DNA of 64,000 nt from Crocinitomicaceae bacterium. GTDB taxonomy: Bacteria; Bacteroidota; Bacteroidia; Flavobacteriales_D; Crocinitomicaceae. The stretch covers positions 209,105 to 273,104 of the forward strand of contig JAQWYK010000039.1 in assembly GCA_029254025.1 (NCBI GenBank), in the 5' to 3' direction. The position numbers were made by a program, and so were the translations under genes. A model generated the notes under the pieces. The model was not told where the DNA came from. It did not search any database and saw only the letters and a program-made list of their open reading frames with translations. Positions 34,909 to 43,589 of the stretch are shown in pieces (within the stretch, counting starts at the first letter, position 1; every line of letters begins with the position of its first letter).

Positions 34909-35631
34909 TTAGTCTTTAATTACTAGCTTTCTGGAAGGAAGAACCTCTCCGTTCGGAAGTTTTACAGTATACAAATACACCCCTCTAGATAAAGCACTTA
35001 ATTGGATCGTTTCATGTTCTGATTTCAACTTTGCTTTTAGAACTGATTTTCCTAAAACATTGATGATTTCAACTGAGCTTCCTGCAGGAGCGTCATTGAA
35101 CGTTACCTTTCCACTAGTAGGATTTGGAAACGCAAATACATTTAGGTTTTTATAATTTGTTGGGATGTTCAACGAGCAATCTTCTCCTCCAACCTTATAC
35201 TTAATTCGAATAGTATCTAACACAAAACCGAATTCGTCAATTACAAAGTAATCATGGATTGCACAAAAAGCAGCACCTTCAGGAACGAATTGCGGCTTGA
35301 AAATCATTGATTCACCATCGACTAAGGTTGTTGAATTCGGGGTAGTGTATGATGGAGTGTCAGTCGCACTGTAACATAAATCATTATCACAAATCTGATC
35401 TTCGGCGCTGTTACCAATAACACGATCTCGTCTAAATCGAACAGTTATATTGGAACCACTAATATTTTTAACGCGCAAATCCACATAGATAGACACGTCC
35501 GAAACACCGCCTTCAACGACGTGTTCGGCCCCATTTAAAATTACCGCAGGATTGGAAACTTCATATATTTCTATCTGACTCATTGCGGTAAATGTGAAAG
35601 CAGCTGCGAAAAGAAATAGTAGTTTTTTCAT
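34909..35631 (-). CDS. T9SS-sorted secreted protein of unknown function
   Basis: A 240-residue protein with a signal peptide (FAAAFTFTAMSQ, about 1-19), a 130-residue beta-rich domain holding two Cys close together (ICDNDLCYS) and further Cys residues (AAFCAIHD, GEDCSL), and a type A T9SS sorting domain from about 165 (VFAFPNPTSGKVTF ... ALSRGVYLYTVKLPNG ... SRKLVIKD). It should be secreted or attached to the surface. It is divergent from the thioredoxin-like surface protein at 35817 with 185 bases between. I do not recognise the N-terminal domain. Confidence 0.82.
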   Translation of the reverse strand: MKKLLFLFAAAFTFTAMSQIEIYEVSNPAVILNGAEHVVEGGVSDVSIYVDLRVKNISGSNITVRFRRDRVIGNSAEDQICDNDLCYSATDTPSYTTPNSTTLVDGESMIFKPQFVPEGAAFCAIHDYFVIDEFGFVLDTIRIKYKVGGEDCSLNIPTNYKNLNVFAFPNPTSGKVTFNDAPAGSSVEIINVLGKSVLKAKLKSEHETIQLSALSRGVYLYTVKLPNGEVLPSRKLVIKD

Positions 35632-35655
35632 GTGAAAGTGTTATAACAGTATTAG

Positions 35656-35686
35656 CAAATATATGAAACTTATTTCAAAAAAGCAA
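35656..35686 (-). promoter_or_regulatory. Bacteroidota-type promoter for the gene at 34909
   Basis: On the minus strand, TTG (35686-35684), a 20-base spacer, and TATATTTG (35663-35656) match the TTTG/TAnnTTTG pattern, 24 bases before the ATG at 35631. Confidence 0.6.
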
Positions 35687-35784
35687 CAAGCATACCAAAC
35701 CAACAATAAAGATTATATCTTAGGATTTCAAGAATGCCCTCAATTCATATCAAAAACGATAATTCTTATTTTATTGGTTTTGCA

Positions 35785-35792
35785 TATATTTG
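35785..35792 (+). promoter_or_regulatory. Possible -7 promoter element
   Basis: TATATTTG lies 24 bases before the ATG at 35817. No -33 TTG at the usual distance is visible, so it is weaker than the divergent promoter on the other strand. Confidence 0.4.
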
Positions 35793-35816
35793 AAAGAAAT
35801 TTATAAAATAAAAACC

Positions 35817-37292
35817 ATGAAAAAACTTGTACTTAGTTTATCTCTACTTATAGGAGGTTCGACTTATGCTCAATTGCCTGATAATGGCATTCTAACTCAA
35901 AACATTGTTATTACCGATTTGGATGGAAATACTTATGATGTTTTCTCTATTTTAGACTCTGGTAAATCTGTTGTTCTTGACTTGTTTGCGGAATGGTGCG
36001 GGCCATGCTGGAATTATCACAATTATGCGGGAGGTAGTTTTAATCATCCAAATGGCGGAGCCTTAAAAGATTTGTATGCTCAGTACGGTCCAGCGGGAAC
36101 AGACGAGTTAATGGTTATCGCCGTTGAAACTGATGCAAGTACAGCACAGTCGCTGCTTTATGGCGGAGCTGGGACTGGTGGATGGGATTGGGTAACCGGA
36201 ACACCTTATCCAATGGCAGATCAAAATATTGGTGGCATTTTTAATCAAGGATATTATCCAACTATTGTACTGATTTGTCCAGATCGTTCTGTTACTGAAG
36301 TAGGTCAAGGTTCTGTAGCACAGCATTATGCAGCTTCTCAGACTTGTCCAGCGGCTCCAACAGGAACCAATGATGGTCGTTTGAACGCTTACTTAGGAGA
36401 CATAGAATCTTGTGGGGATGTTGCAGTAGACGTATTGTTACAAAACTTTGGTTCTGCGAACTTAACAGCTGCTACAATCAAAGCGTACATCGGTGGAGTT
36501 GAAGTAGCTTCTACAAACTGGACTGGTAATCTTGCTCAATTTGAAGTTGATCAAGTAAGTGTAGGGACAATTTCTATCGCTCAAAATGAGACACTTGTTG
36601 TCGAAATTGATGGTACAGATGATGACGTTTCAAATAATTCGTTGAATGTTAACTTGAATTATACAAGCAACGATAACTACGGAGATGTTACTGTTACAAT
36701 CAACTTAGATCAGTATCCAGAAGAAACTTCTTGGAACATTAAAAACGGTGCTGGAGTAACTATTGCTTCTGGTGGTCCTTACTCAAGTGCTCCTGCCTAT
36801 TCTCAAATTCAAGAAACTGCATCAATTCCTACTACAGGATGTTTTTACTTTACAATGATCGACTCTTATGGTGATGGCTTGAACGGTTCTGCATGGGGAG
36901 GAAACGATGGAAATTATGAATTGCGTGATGAGCAAAATGCACTAATCGTGCAAGGCGGAGGTACTCAGCAGTGGGACGAAGCTAAGAAAGCATTTAAAAT
37001 TGCCGGACTACTTTCAGTGAATGATATTGAAGACTTTACTCAGTCAATTACTGTGTTCCCTAATCCAACAGCTACCATAGCTACAATTAAGTTTGAAACA
37101 TTAGATGTTGCTCAAACTACCGTGTCTATTGTTAATGCAGTCGGTCAAGTGGTTTACAATGTTGATTTAGGTGTTGTTTCTGGAACACAATCATTAGATA
37201 TTGATGCTACGTCTTTAGAAAATGGATTGTACTTCGTTAACATTACTTCAAACGAAGTAACTGCTACGAAGAGATTTACAGTTGCACATTAA
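35817..37292 (+). CDS. T9SS-sorted thioredoxin-like surface protein
   Basis: A 491-residue exported protein. From ATG 35817 the signal peptide is MKKLVLSLSLLIGGSTYAQ; an earlier GTG or ATG-like start would put extra residues before it. Residues 25-185 form a thioredoxin-like domain with WCGPC (Cys61, Cys64). A CARDB-like Ig domain follows (about 195-285), then a domain with a DSYGDGLNG calcium-loop-like motif (about 290-400), then a type A T9SS sorting domain (ITVFPNPTATIATI ... LENGLYFVNITSNE). The combination suggests a surface thiol oxidoreductase. It stands just upstream of an exported redox gene run but is separated from it by a terminator. Confidence 0.88.
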   Translation: MKKLVLSLSLLIGGSTYAQLPDNGILTQNIVITDLDGNTYDVFSILDSGKSVVLDLFAEWCGPCWNYHNYAGGSFNHPNGGALKDLYAQYGPAGTDELMVIAVETDASTAQSLLYGGAGTGGWDWVTGTPYPMADQNIGGIFNQGYYPTIVLICPDRSVTEVGQGSVAQHYAASQTCPAAPTGTNDGRLNAYLGDIESCGDVAVDVLLQNFGSANLTAATIKAYIGGVEVASTNWTGNLAQFEVDQVSVGTISIAQNETLVVEIDGTDDDVSNNSLNVNLNYTSNDNYGDVTVTINLDQYPEETSWNIKNGAGVTIASGGPYSSAPAYSQIQETASIPTTGCFYFTMIDSYGDGLNGSAWGGNDGNYELRDEQNALIVQGGGTQQWDEAKKAFKIAGLLSVNDIEDFTQSITVFPNPTATIATIKFETLDVAQTTVSIVNAVGQVVYNVDLGVVSGTQSLDIDATSLENGLYFVNITSNEVTATKRFTVAH

Positions 37293-37305
37293 GCACATAA
37301 AATTG

Positions 37306-37342
37306 ATAAGAGAGGCGAGTTATTTCGCCTCTCTTATTTTTT
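37306..37342 (+). terminator. Rho-independent terminator
   Basis: Arms ATAAGAGAGGCGA and TCGCCTCTCTTAT enclose a 6-base loop and run into T. It lies 14 bases after the stop at 37292 and separates that gene from the TlpA-like gene. Confidence 0.9.
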
Positions 37343-37383
37343 AGGCACATTATTGGTAGGTTCACCAAGAAAAACAAATTACT

Positions 37384-37896
37384 ATGAAGAAATTAATTAC
37401 AACAATTTGCTTAACAGCAATATTGGGATTGGCATTTGGTCAGGAAGAGAAAGAAATTTTTGATAAAAATGTTCCAGCCGTTGATTTAAAGGATGTGAAC
37501 GGAAAAACATGGAATACTGGTGAAATCTCGAATGATGGTAAGCCAATTGTAATTTCATTTTGGGCGACTTGGTGCTCTCCTTGTAAAAAAGAGTTGAACA
37601 CAATTCATGAAGACTACATTGATTGGGTGGATGAAACTGGTGTCAAATTGATAGCTGTGTCCATCGATGATGAGCGAACCAAAAGTAGAGTGGTGCCTTA
37701 CGTTGATTCAAAAGGATGGGAGTATGATGTTTTACTAGATCCAAATGGAGAATTTAAACGTGCTATGGGAGTTAATAATGTACCACACACCTTCGTTATT
37801 GATGGTGCAGGCAAAATTGTTTATTCGCACAATAATTATGCTCCGGGTGATGAAATTAAATTGTACGAATTACTCCTTGAACTTTCATCCAATTAA
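37384..37896 (+). CDS. TlpA-like exported thioredoxin
   Basis: A 170-residue periplasmic thiol-disulfide oxidoreductase. A signal peptide (about 1-19, ending AFGQ) precedes a thioredoxin fold of the AhpC/TSA-redoxin kind. The active site is WCSPC (Cys64, Cys67) in ISFWATWCSPCKKEL, and the cis-Pro appears in VNNVPHTFVIDG. It begins a tight run of five genes whose products are all exported and redox- or copper-related, so it may reduce the CxxC of the Omp28-like protein or deliver copper to the cupredoxins. That role is inferred. Confidence 0.9.
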   Translation: MKKLITTICLTAILGLAFGQEEKEIFDKNVPAVDLKDVNGKTWNTGEISNDGKPIVISFWATWCSPCKKELNTIHEDYIDWVDETGVKLIAVSIDDERTKSRVVPYVDSKGWEYDVLLDPNGEFKRAMGVNNVPHTFVIDGAGKIVYSHNNYAPGDEIKLYELLLELSSN

Positions 37897-37908
37897 ACTT
37901 GCTGCGTG

Positions 37909-39576
37909 ATGAGGATTTCTCTAGTAACAGTTGTTTTTTTTGGCTGTATTCAATTCTATTTTTCCCAAGGTTCCATTTCTGGAAACATTGAAACGATTTA
38001 CCAATATTTAGTTACAGATACCTTGATTGGTGCAGATCAACCAGCGGAGAAATCGTTGGTAAACTCATATGCAAACATCAATTATCGAAACCAAGGCTTT
38101 AAAGCGGGGGTTCGTATGGAGGCATATATGCCACATATCTTAGGTTATCCTGACCGTTTTGATGGAGCAGGGTTGGGATATCGTTACTTCGGCTATGAGA
38201 ATGAGCTGGTAGATGTTACTTTCGGCAATTTCTACGACCAGTTTGGATCAGGATTAATTTTTCGTTCGTATGAAGACAGAGCACTTGGACTAGACAATAT
38301 GATGAATGGTTTCCGCGTTAAGTTGAAGCCATTTAAAGGCGTCGTACTTCGTGTAAATTATGGAAGACAGCGCTTTTCATTTTCCGAAGGCAGCAATATT
38401 TATAGTCCTGCATTAGTGAGAGCACTTGATGCAGAGTTCAACCTGAATGAGTGGTTTCCAAAAATGGAAGAGAAAAACGTACGATTATCTGTAGCGGGTT
38501 CTTTTGTTTCCAAATATCAAAAAGACAATAACCCAAAATTCATTTTACCGGAAAATACAGGTTCTTATGGCGGTCGCTTTGATTTTGGGTACAAAAAGTT
38601 TTTCCTAAATGCAGAATACGTTATTAAAGAACAAGATCCTTCTCAAGACAATGGATATATCTATAATTATGGAAAAGGGATTTTAATTAACGCAGGGTAT
38701 TCACAAAAAGGATTCGGTGTTTTATTATCTGCAAAATCAATAGATAATATGAGTTTCCGCAGTGATCGTGATGCTGCATTACAAGATTTACAGATTGGTT
38801 TTATTCCACCATTAACAAAGACGCACACATATAACTTGGTAGCAACGCTGTATCCTTATGCTTCACAGCCTAACGGGGAAGTTGCTTTTCAAGGAGATAT
38901 TTTTTACAAATTTAAAAGAGGTTCTTATTTGGGCGGGAAATATGGGACAGACTTAGCGCTTAACTATTCGACTGCCTATGCCCCTATTCAAAACACTTCT
39001 TCTATTCCTGCAGGGGATTCGTCACGTGTGATGTATAATTCAACTCTTTTTGATAAAAGCTCGTTAATCTATTGGAGAGACATTAATGTTACTGTAGAGA
39101 AGAAATTCACGAAGAACTTTAAAATGAAGTGGAATTATTTCAATTTGGTATTCAATAATGACATTATTAAACTTACGAGTGCCAATGGAAAGGTACAATC
39201 ACATATAGCGGTGATAGAAGGAGAATATAAAATCAACAAAAAGCACTCTATTCGTGCCGAGCTCCAGGGGTTATGGACAGTAGACGATTATATCAATAAT
39301 TTCGATCCAGATAGAGGGAATTGGGCTACTGCAGTAGTGGAATATACCGTTTCTCCGGATTGGTATTTTAGCCTTGTGTTTCAATCCAATTACGGAAATC
39401 CAGTGGAAGCAGATCGCATAAATTACCCGATTGCAATTATTGGAAAAATTTGGGGTGCTACACGATTACAATTAGCGTATGGAAGACAAAACGAAGGGTT
39501 ATTTTGTGTAGGAGGGGTTTGTAGATTTGTACCTGCTTCAAATGGTCTCACAGTTTCATTCACACATAGTTTTTAA
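37909..39576 (+). CDS. DUF6029-family outer-membrane barrel protein
   Basis: A 555-residue protein with a signal peptide (about 1-20) and a mature part made of alternating polar/hydrophobic strands, ending in aromatic SFTHSF, as in outer-membrane barrels. It matches the DUF6029 family of Bacteroidota as I recall it (FGNFYDQFGSGLIFRSYEDRALGLDN). Two Cys lie near the end (LFCVGGVCR) and could be redox-active or structural. I chose ATG 37909; a GTG immediately before it is also possible. It lies 12 bases after the TlpA-like gene and 9 before the Omp28-like gene. Function is unknown. Confidence 0.85.
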   Translation: MRISLVTVVFFGCIQFYFSQGSISGNIETIYQYLVTDTLIGADQPAEKSLVNSYANINYRNQGFKAGVRMEAYMPHILGYPDRFDGAGLGYRYFGYENELVDVTFGNFYDQFGSGLIFRSYEDRALGLDNMMNGFRVKLKPFKGVVLRVNYGRQRFSFSEGSNIYSPALVRALDAEFNLNEWFPKMEEKNVRLSVAGSFVSKYQKDNNPKFILPENTGSYGGRFDFGYKKFFLNAEYVIKEQDPSQDNGYIYNYGKGILINAGYSQKGFGVLLSAKSIDNMSFRSDRDAALQDLQIGFIPPLTKTHTYNLVATLYPYASQPNGEVAFQGDIFYKFKRGSYLGGKYGTDLALNYSTAYAPIQNTSSIPAGDSSRVMYNSTLFDKSSLIYWRDINVTVEKKFTKNFKMKWNYFNLVFNNDIIKLTSANGKVQSHIAVIEGEYKINKKHSIRAELQGLWTVDDYINNFDPDRGNWATAVVEYTVSPDWYFSLVFQSNYGNPVEADRINYPIAIIGKIWGATRLQLAYGRQNEGLFCVGGVCRFVPASNGLTVSFTHSF

Positions 39577-39585
39577 ATTTTGTTT

Positions 39586-40521
39586 ATGAAAGCAACGTTT
39601 TTAGTAAGTATCGTATTGGGCTTTTTAATGTTATCCACATTCACAAATTGTGATAAAGTTGAAAACCCTTATCCAGAACAATATGCTATTGATACAACCT
39701 TATACCCTGGTTTGTGGGCGGATTATTTAAGTAATGAATATCCTGTGTTTACTCAAAACACGAATACACTTCGCAACGCATTAATTGAAGATTATACCGG
39801 ACATAAATGCAACAACTGTCCGAATGCAGCTATCATTGCGCACGATATTGAAGTAGCGAATCCTGGACGAGCGTTTGTCGCCTCGATTCATGCCGCCCCT
39901 TCTGCAACTGGAACATCTTCCTTCCAATCATTTGATCCAACAGCGAGTTCATTTTATACCGATCATACAAACCCAGAAGGACGCCAATATGGAATTGAAT
40001 TTCAAAATGGATTTAATTTCTTTGCTAACCCCCAAGGAACTGTAAGTCGTAAAATTGTCGACAACAAGATGTTTGACTTATCTGGTACTTGGCAATCACG
40101 CACTGCCACTATTCTTGCAGATACTGATTTAAAAGTGAATCTTCAATCTGAAGTAAATTTCTACACGTCAACCAATGGTGGGTTTTTGCATGTTGAAGTT
40201 GAAAAGTTGACAGCAGACCCTATTACCATGAATGCAGTGGTATATGTGATTGAGAAATCCCTAATTGATTGGCAAGTAATGCCAAATAACAGCTATAATG
40301 AGTTCTACGAGCATGAGTCTAGACACATCGGATGCATTGACAACTTAGCAATGGGTCGCTCCGTGTTTTCTCAAGCGTCTTCTTCAGGGGAAAAAGTAAT
40401 GTTAGATTATTCCTATAAAATTCCTGCAGGTTATACCAAAGAAGACCTCCATTTTTTGATTTACGTATACGATACTGAAACATATGAGGTTTTACAGGTA
40501 ATTAAGCAAGAAATTCAATAG
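39586..40521 (+). CDS. Omp28-related lipoprotein with CxxC motif
   Basis: A 311-residue Omp28-family protein. The N-terminal signal ends in a lipobox-like STFTNC (Cys22). The family hallmark IEDYTGHKCNNCPNAA gives CxxC at Cys75 and Cys78 in a thioredoxin-like fold. The start is ATG 39586; a TTG two codons earlier adds nothing. Omp28 of Porphyromonas gingivalis is an outer-membrane protein of uncertain function, sometimes called an adhesin. Here the gene sits between a DUF6029 barrel and two cupredoxin proteins, with its stop overlapping the next GTG by one base, which argues for a redox or copper role. Confidence 0.88.
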   Translation: MKATFLVSIVLGFLMLSTFTNCDKVENPYPEQYAIDTTLYPGLWADYLSNEYPVFTQNTNTLRNALIEDYTGHKCNNCPNAAIIAHDIEVANPGRAFVASIHAAPSATGTSSFQSFDPTASSFYTDHTNPEGRQYGIEFQNGFNFFANPQGTVSRKIVDNKMFDLSGTWQSRTATILADTDLKVNLQSEVNFYTSTNGGFLHVEVEKLTADPITMNAVVYVIEKSLIDWQVMPNNSYNEFYEHESRHIGCIDNLAMGRSVFSQASSSGEKVMLDYSYKIPAGYTKEDLHFLIYVYDTETYEVLQVIKQEIQ

Positions 40522-41384
40522 TGGTAGCACAAGGAATCAAGATATATTTAGTTAGATTTTATCTTATTTTATTAAGTATTGGAATTATTGTCTGCTCATA
40601 TGCTCAGGATACTCTTTATATTAATAGAGATACAACTTCTATTGCATCGATTTCTTTTCAAAAAGCTGCATTTAATTTGGATACCAATTTTCAAAGAAGA
40701 AATGCAGTATTGGATTTTCCAGAAAACACACTGATTGAATTTGTGGTTGCCAATAATGATACAATTCCTCACGAGGTGATGTTGCCCGATGGTTCATCGC
40801 CGTTCCTACTGCAACCTAATGCCTATCAACTGGTTCAAATTTCTTCATTGCCATATGGTACGTTCGCTGTTCAGTCCCTGACTTCACAAGGAGCTTTTCT
40901 TGGTGCTGGGGCTATTTTAAGAGTAGGGATAACCGGAATTTCATTTACTTGGGATCTATGGGAGCAAGACCCAACATTAACCTATGATTTCGGAAATGGA
41001 ACAATCACAGCGCTACCTGCGGTATACCGTCCTACTGTTTTTTCAATTAATGGAGGGGTTGACCCGATGGATATGATGTCTAGTGCAGTTATTACAGGAA
41101 GTGTTGGAGATACAATTACGATCTCGATTGTGAATAATGGAAATATGATTCAACCGATCCATTTTCATGGATACCACGTTGAATTGATGCAATCTACCCA
41201 GCAGCCCAGCCGTATCGGTTGGAAAAAGGATAGTTTCCCTGTATTTGTAAAAGAGGGAATGACCTTACAACTCATCCCGCATCAACCTGGAGAGTTTCCT
41301 GTACACAATCATAACCTTGTCGCGACCTTGTTTAATAATTCTTATCCTTCTGGGATGATCACAATGCTCATGATAATGCCATGA
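40521..41384 (+). CDS. Cupredoxin/multicopper-oxidase-like exported protein lacking the usual Cys ligand
   Basis: A 287-residue protein with a signal peptide (cleavage near CSYAQ, residue 29) and two cupredoxin-like domains (about 35-135 and 145-287). The second has PIHFHGYH, the usual copper-binding HxHG element, and ends GEFPVHNHNLVATL ... GM where multicopper oxidases have HCHxxxH ... GM. The Cys that makes the blue copper site is replaced by Asn, so any copper site differs from the standard one. Start is GTG 40521, overlapping the Omp28 stop. Its stop overlaps the next gene by 4 bases (ATGA). The two neighbouring cupredoxins may form a heteromeric unit. Confidence 0.8.
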   Translation: MVAQGIKIYLVRFYLILLSIGIIVCSYAQDTLYINRDTTSIASISFQKAAFNLDTNFQRRNAVLDFPENTLIEFVVANNDTIPHEVMLPDGSSPFLLQPNAYQLVQISSLPYGTFAVQSLTSQGAFLGAGAILRVGITGISFTWDLWEQDPTLTYDFGNGTITALPAVYRPTVFSINGGVDPMDMMSSAVITGSVGDTITISIVNNGNMIQPIHFHGYHVELMQSTQQPSRIGWKKDSFPVFVKEGMTLQLIPHQPGEFPVHNHNLVATLFNNSYPSGMITMLMIMP

Positions 41385-42547
41385 AAAGATTCTTCTTTTA
41401 CATAATATTGGTGAGTTGCTTTCACGCGAATGGACAGGGAAGTTTGAAAGAGGTATTTCTTCAATCTAAAATGGATGGGGAGCTCACATTATTTGACGGC
41501 ACTGAAATCGTTTTTTGGGGATATGGTATAGAGAATCAGACTACGGGAATGGCGAAAATCTCTTTACCTGGACCGACCTTGCGTTTTGACTTGGGAGATA
41601 CAGCGCGTATACAATTGAGAAATACATCACCTGAAGCACATACGATTCATTGGCATGGACTCGATGTGGACCAAGCGAATGATGGAGTTGGTCACACTTC
41701 GAGTAACGTTATTCCGAATGCCCTTTTTACCTATGAGTTCGTTTGTTCAGAACCAGGAACGTATATGTATCATTGTCATGTTTTAACACCACTTCATTTA
41801 GCAATGGGAATGTATGGACTTGTCATTGTAGGTGGAGAGGCACCAGAGCAACTGTACGATAGCACAACTAAATATACCAAGGAGTTTTCTTTTTTATTCT
41901 CTGAAATGAATTTGAGTTGGAACACAAATCCACTGTCTCCAGGCCCATTCGCGCTTTATGAAGCAGATTATTTGATGGTCAACGGTATGTCAGATCAGGA
42001 GCTAGAATTTTCTGATAATACTGTTGTTGCTGGTGAGAATGATACTTTGGCCTTTCGAATGGCAAATATTGGATATGGAAGTGTTAGAGCGATTTTTCCA
42101 CCTGAGTTGGAGGTATATGCAGTAGCCTCTGATGGTAGGAGGATAATCCCAATGGAAACTAATGAATTAGAGATTTTCCCTGGTGAACGTTTTGATTTGA
42201 TAGCTAGCCCCTTACAGGCTTTTGAGGGTGTGATTACGGTGGATTACATTGATTTACGGAATAATAATTTATTAGGGTCAAATGACATTCCTGTTATTGT
42301 TACATCAACGGTTGGTTTAACAAATGAGACACTGTCAACATCGTCAGTATATCCTAACCCGTTTACTGAAAGTGTGCACATAGAATCAGAACAATATCCA
42401 GCAACTATCGATGTCCTCGACAATACGGGTAAATTGCTTAAACGTTTGACCGTAACGTCTGCTTCTGAAGTAGATCTTCATGATCTTGCAAAAGGTTTAT
42501 ACAGCCTAAGAATAGGAACCGATATTTTTAAAATATTCAAGCGTTGA
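41381..42547 (+). CDS. Multicopper-oxidase-like protein with T9SS sorting domain
   Basis: A 388-residue exported protein. A signal peptide ends near NGQG (residue 19). The first cupredoxin domain (about 25-150) has HTIHWHG and YMYHCHVLTPLHLAMGM, providing His, Cys, His and Met for a type 1 copper and nearby His pairs. The second domain (about 155-310) keeps the fold (ADYLMVNG ... FRMANIGYGSV) but lacks copper histidines. Residues about 320-388 form a type A T9SS sorting domain (SSVYPNPFTESVHI ... LAKGLYSLRI). It is the last gene of the five-gene redox run and should reach the cell surface. Substrate is unknown; laccase, copper-oxidase or nitrite-reductase-like chemistry cannot be told apart. 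Confidence 0.85.
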   Translation: MKRFFFYIILVSCFHANGQGSLKEVFLQSKMDGELTLFDGTEIVFWGYGIENQTTGMAKISLPGPTLRFDLGDTARIQLRNTSPEAHTIHWHGLDVDQANDGVGHTSSNVIPNALFTYEFVCSEPGTYMYHCHVLTPLHLAMGMYGLVIVGGEAPEQLYDSTTKYTKEFSFLFSEMNLSWNTNPLSPGPFALYEADYLMVNGMSDQELEFSDNTVVAGENDTLAFRMANIGYGSVRAIFPPELEVYAVASDGRRIIPMETNELEIFPGERFDLIASPLQAFEGVITVDYIDLRNNNLLGSNDIPVIVTSTVGLTNETLSTSSVYPNPFTESVHIESEQYPATIDVLDNTGKLLKRLTVTSASEVDLHDLAKGLYSLRIGTDIFKIFKR

Positions 42548-42621
42548 CCTTTAGGGTTTTGGTTTAATAATCTTAATTCAAATTTTTAACTTCCTTAACA
42601 TCAGTTCTGAATTACATTAAG

Positions 42622-42629
42622 TATTTTTG
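42622..42629 (+). promoter_or_regulatory. Possible -7 element next to a start codon
   Basis: TATTTTTG ends 6 bases before the ATG at 42636, as for the gene at 12188. It could give a near-leaderless transcript. No -33 box is evident. Confidence 0.3.
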
Positions 42630-42635
42630 TGTATT

Positions 42636-43589
42636 ATGCATACATATAAAATTGGTGTTGTGGCTTTATTATCACTTTCTTTTCTTTCTAACAGTTGTCA
42701 AAAAGCAGTGAGTTTGTATGACAAGAGCGTTTATAGGACGTATGACAAAAAGGGTTTTCATGAAAAAGTGTTACAGCACGACGACCATACTATTCATTAT
42801 TTTGATAATGAATTACAGAATAAACCAGTGATGTTATTCATTCATGGGTTTGGGGGTGATGGAAAGGTTACTTGGGAACGACAAGTCAAAAGATTCTCCA
42901 ATGACTATCGCATTGTTGTTCCTGATTTATTATGGTTTGGAGAGAGTTATTCGAAATCTCCTCCCACCTTAACGTCACAAGTTTGTGCAATTCATTCATT
43001 GGTAGAGCAATTAAAATTGATGGAAGTTCATATGGTAGGCATTTCTTATGGAGGTTTTGTTGCTTTAGCGTATGGAAGTACTTTTGAACACCCCCTTAGT
43101 TCGCTTACAATTGTTGCATCTCCAGGGGATGTAATAGCGGATGAAGAGGTTGAGGAATTTTGCAGAAGGAACAATGTGAAAAGCGTCAAGGAAATTTTTG
43201 TTCCTAAAGATGCAAAGGATGTGAAACGGTTGTTTAAAATATCTATGGTTAATCCACCACCATTTCCAATGGTTGTTTATGAGGCCATCTTTGAAAAGTA
43301 TTTTAGTCGATACCCTTCGGAGCAAGCTGAATTGTTGGATGATCTTCCTACTAATAAGAATAAGGTGGCCGATAACTTATCGATTCCAATATTGATACTA
43401 TGGGGCGCCAAGGATACCATTTTTGATGTGAGTAATGCTTATAAACTTCAAGAGAAGTTAAATGCTCAGCTGGTAATCAATCAAAAAACGGGTCACACGT
43501 ATCCAGGTGAGGAATCGGCACATTTCAATAAAGCACTTTTGGATTTTATCGAAACAAAGGCAACTGCTAATTCCAACTTGCCGAAGTAA
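42636..43589 (+). CDS. Alpha/beta hydrolase lipoprotein
   Basis: A 317-residue hydrolase with a lipoprotein signal (SNSC, Cys21). The catalytic core is intact: oxyanion region FIHGFGGDGKVTW, nucleophile Ser137 in GISYGG, Asp in LILWGAKDTIFD, and His in QKTGHTYPGEE. It is probably an esterase or lipase-like enzyme anchored at the envelope; the substrate is unknown. The start is ATG 42636; an in-frame TTG three codons earlier is part of a promoter-like box. Its 3' end overlaps the convergent lipoprotein gene by 23 bases. Confidence 0.9.
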   Translation: MHTYKIGVVALLSLSFLSNSCQKAVSLYDKSVYRTYDKKGFHEKVLQHDDHTIHYFDNELQNKPVMLFIHGFGGDGKVTWERQVKRFSNDYRIVVPDLLWFGESYSKSPPTLTSQVCAIHSLVEQLKLMEVHMVGISYGGFVALAYGSTFEHPLSSLTIVASPGDVIADEEVEEFCRRNNVKSVKEIFVPKDAKDVKRLFKISMVNPPPFPMVVYEAIFEKYFSRYPSEQAELLDDLPTNKNKVADNLSIPILILWGAKDTIFDVSNAYKLQEKLNAQLVINQKTGHTYPGEESAHFNKALLDFIETKATANSNLPK

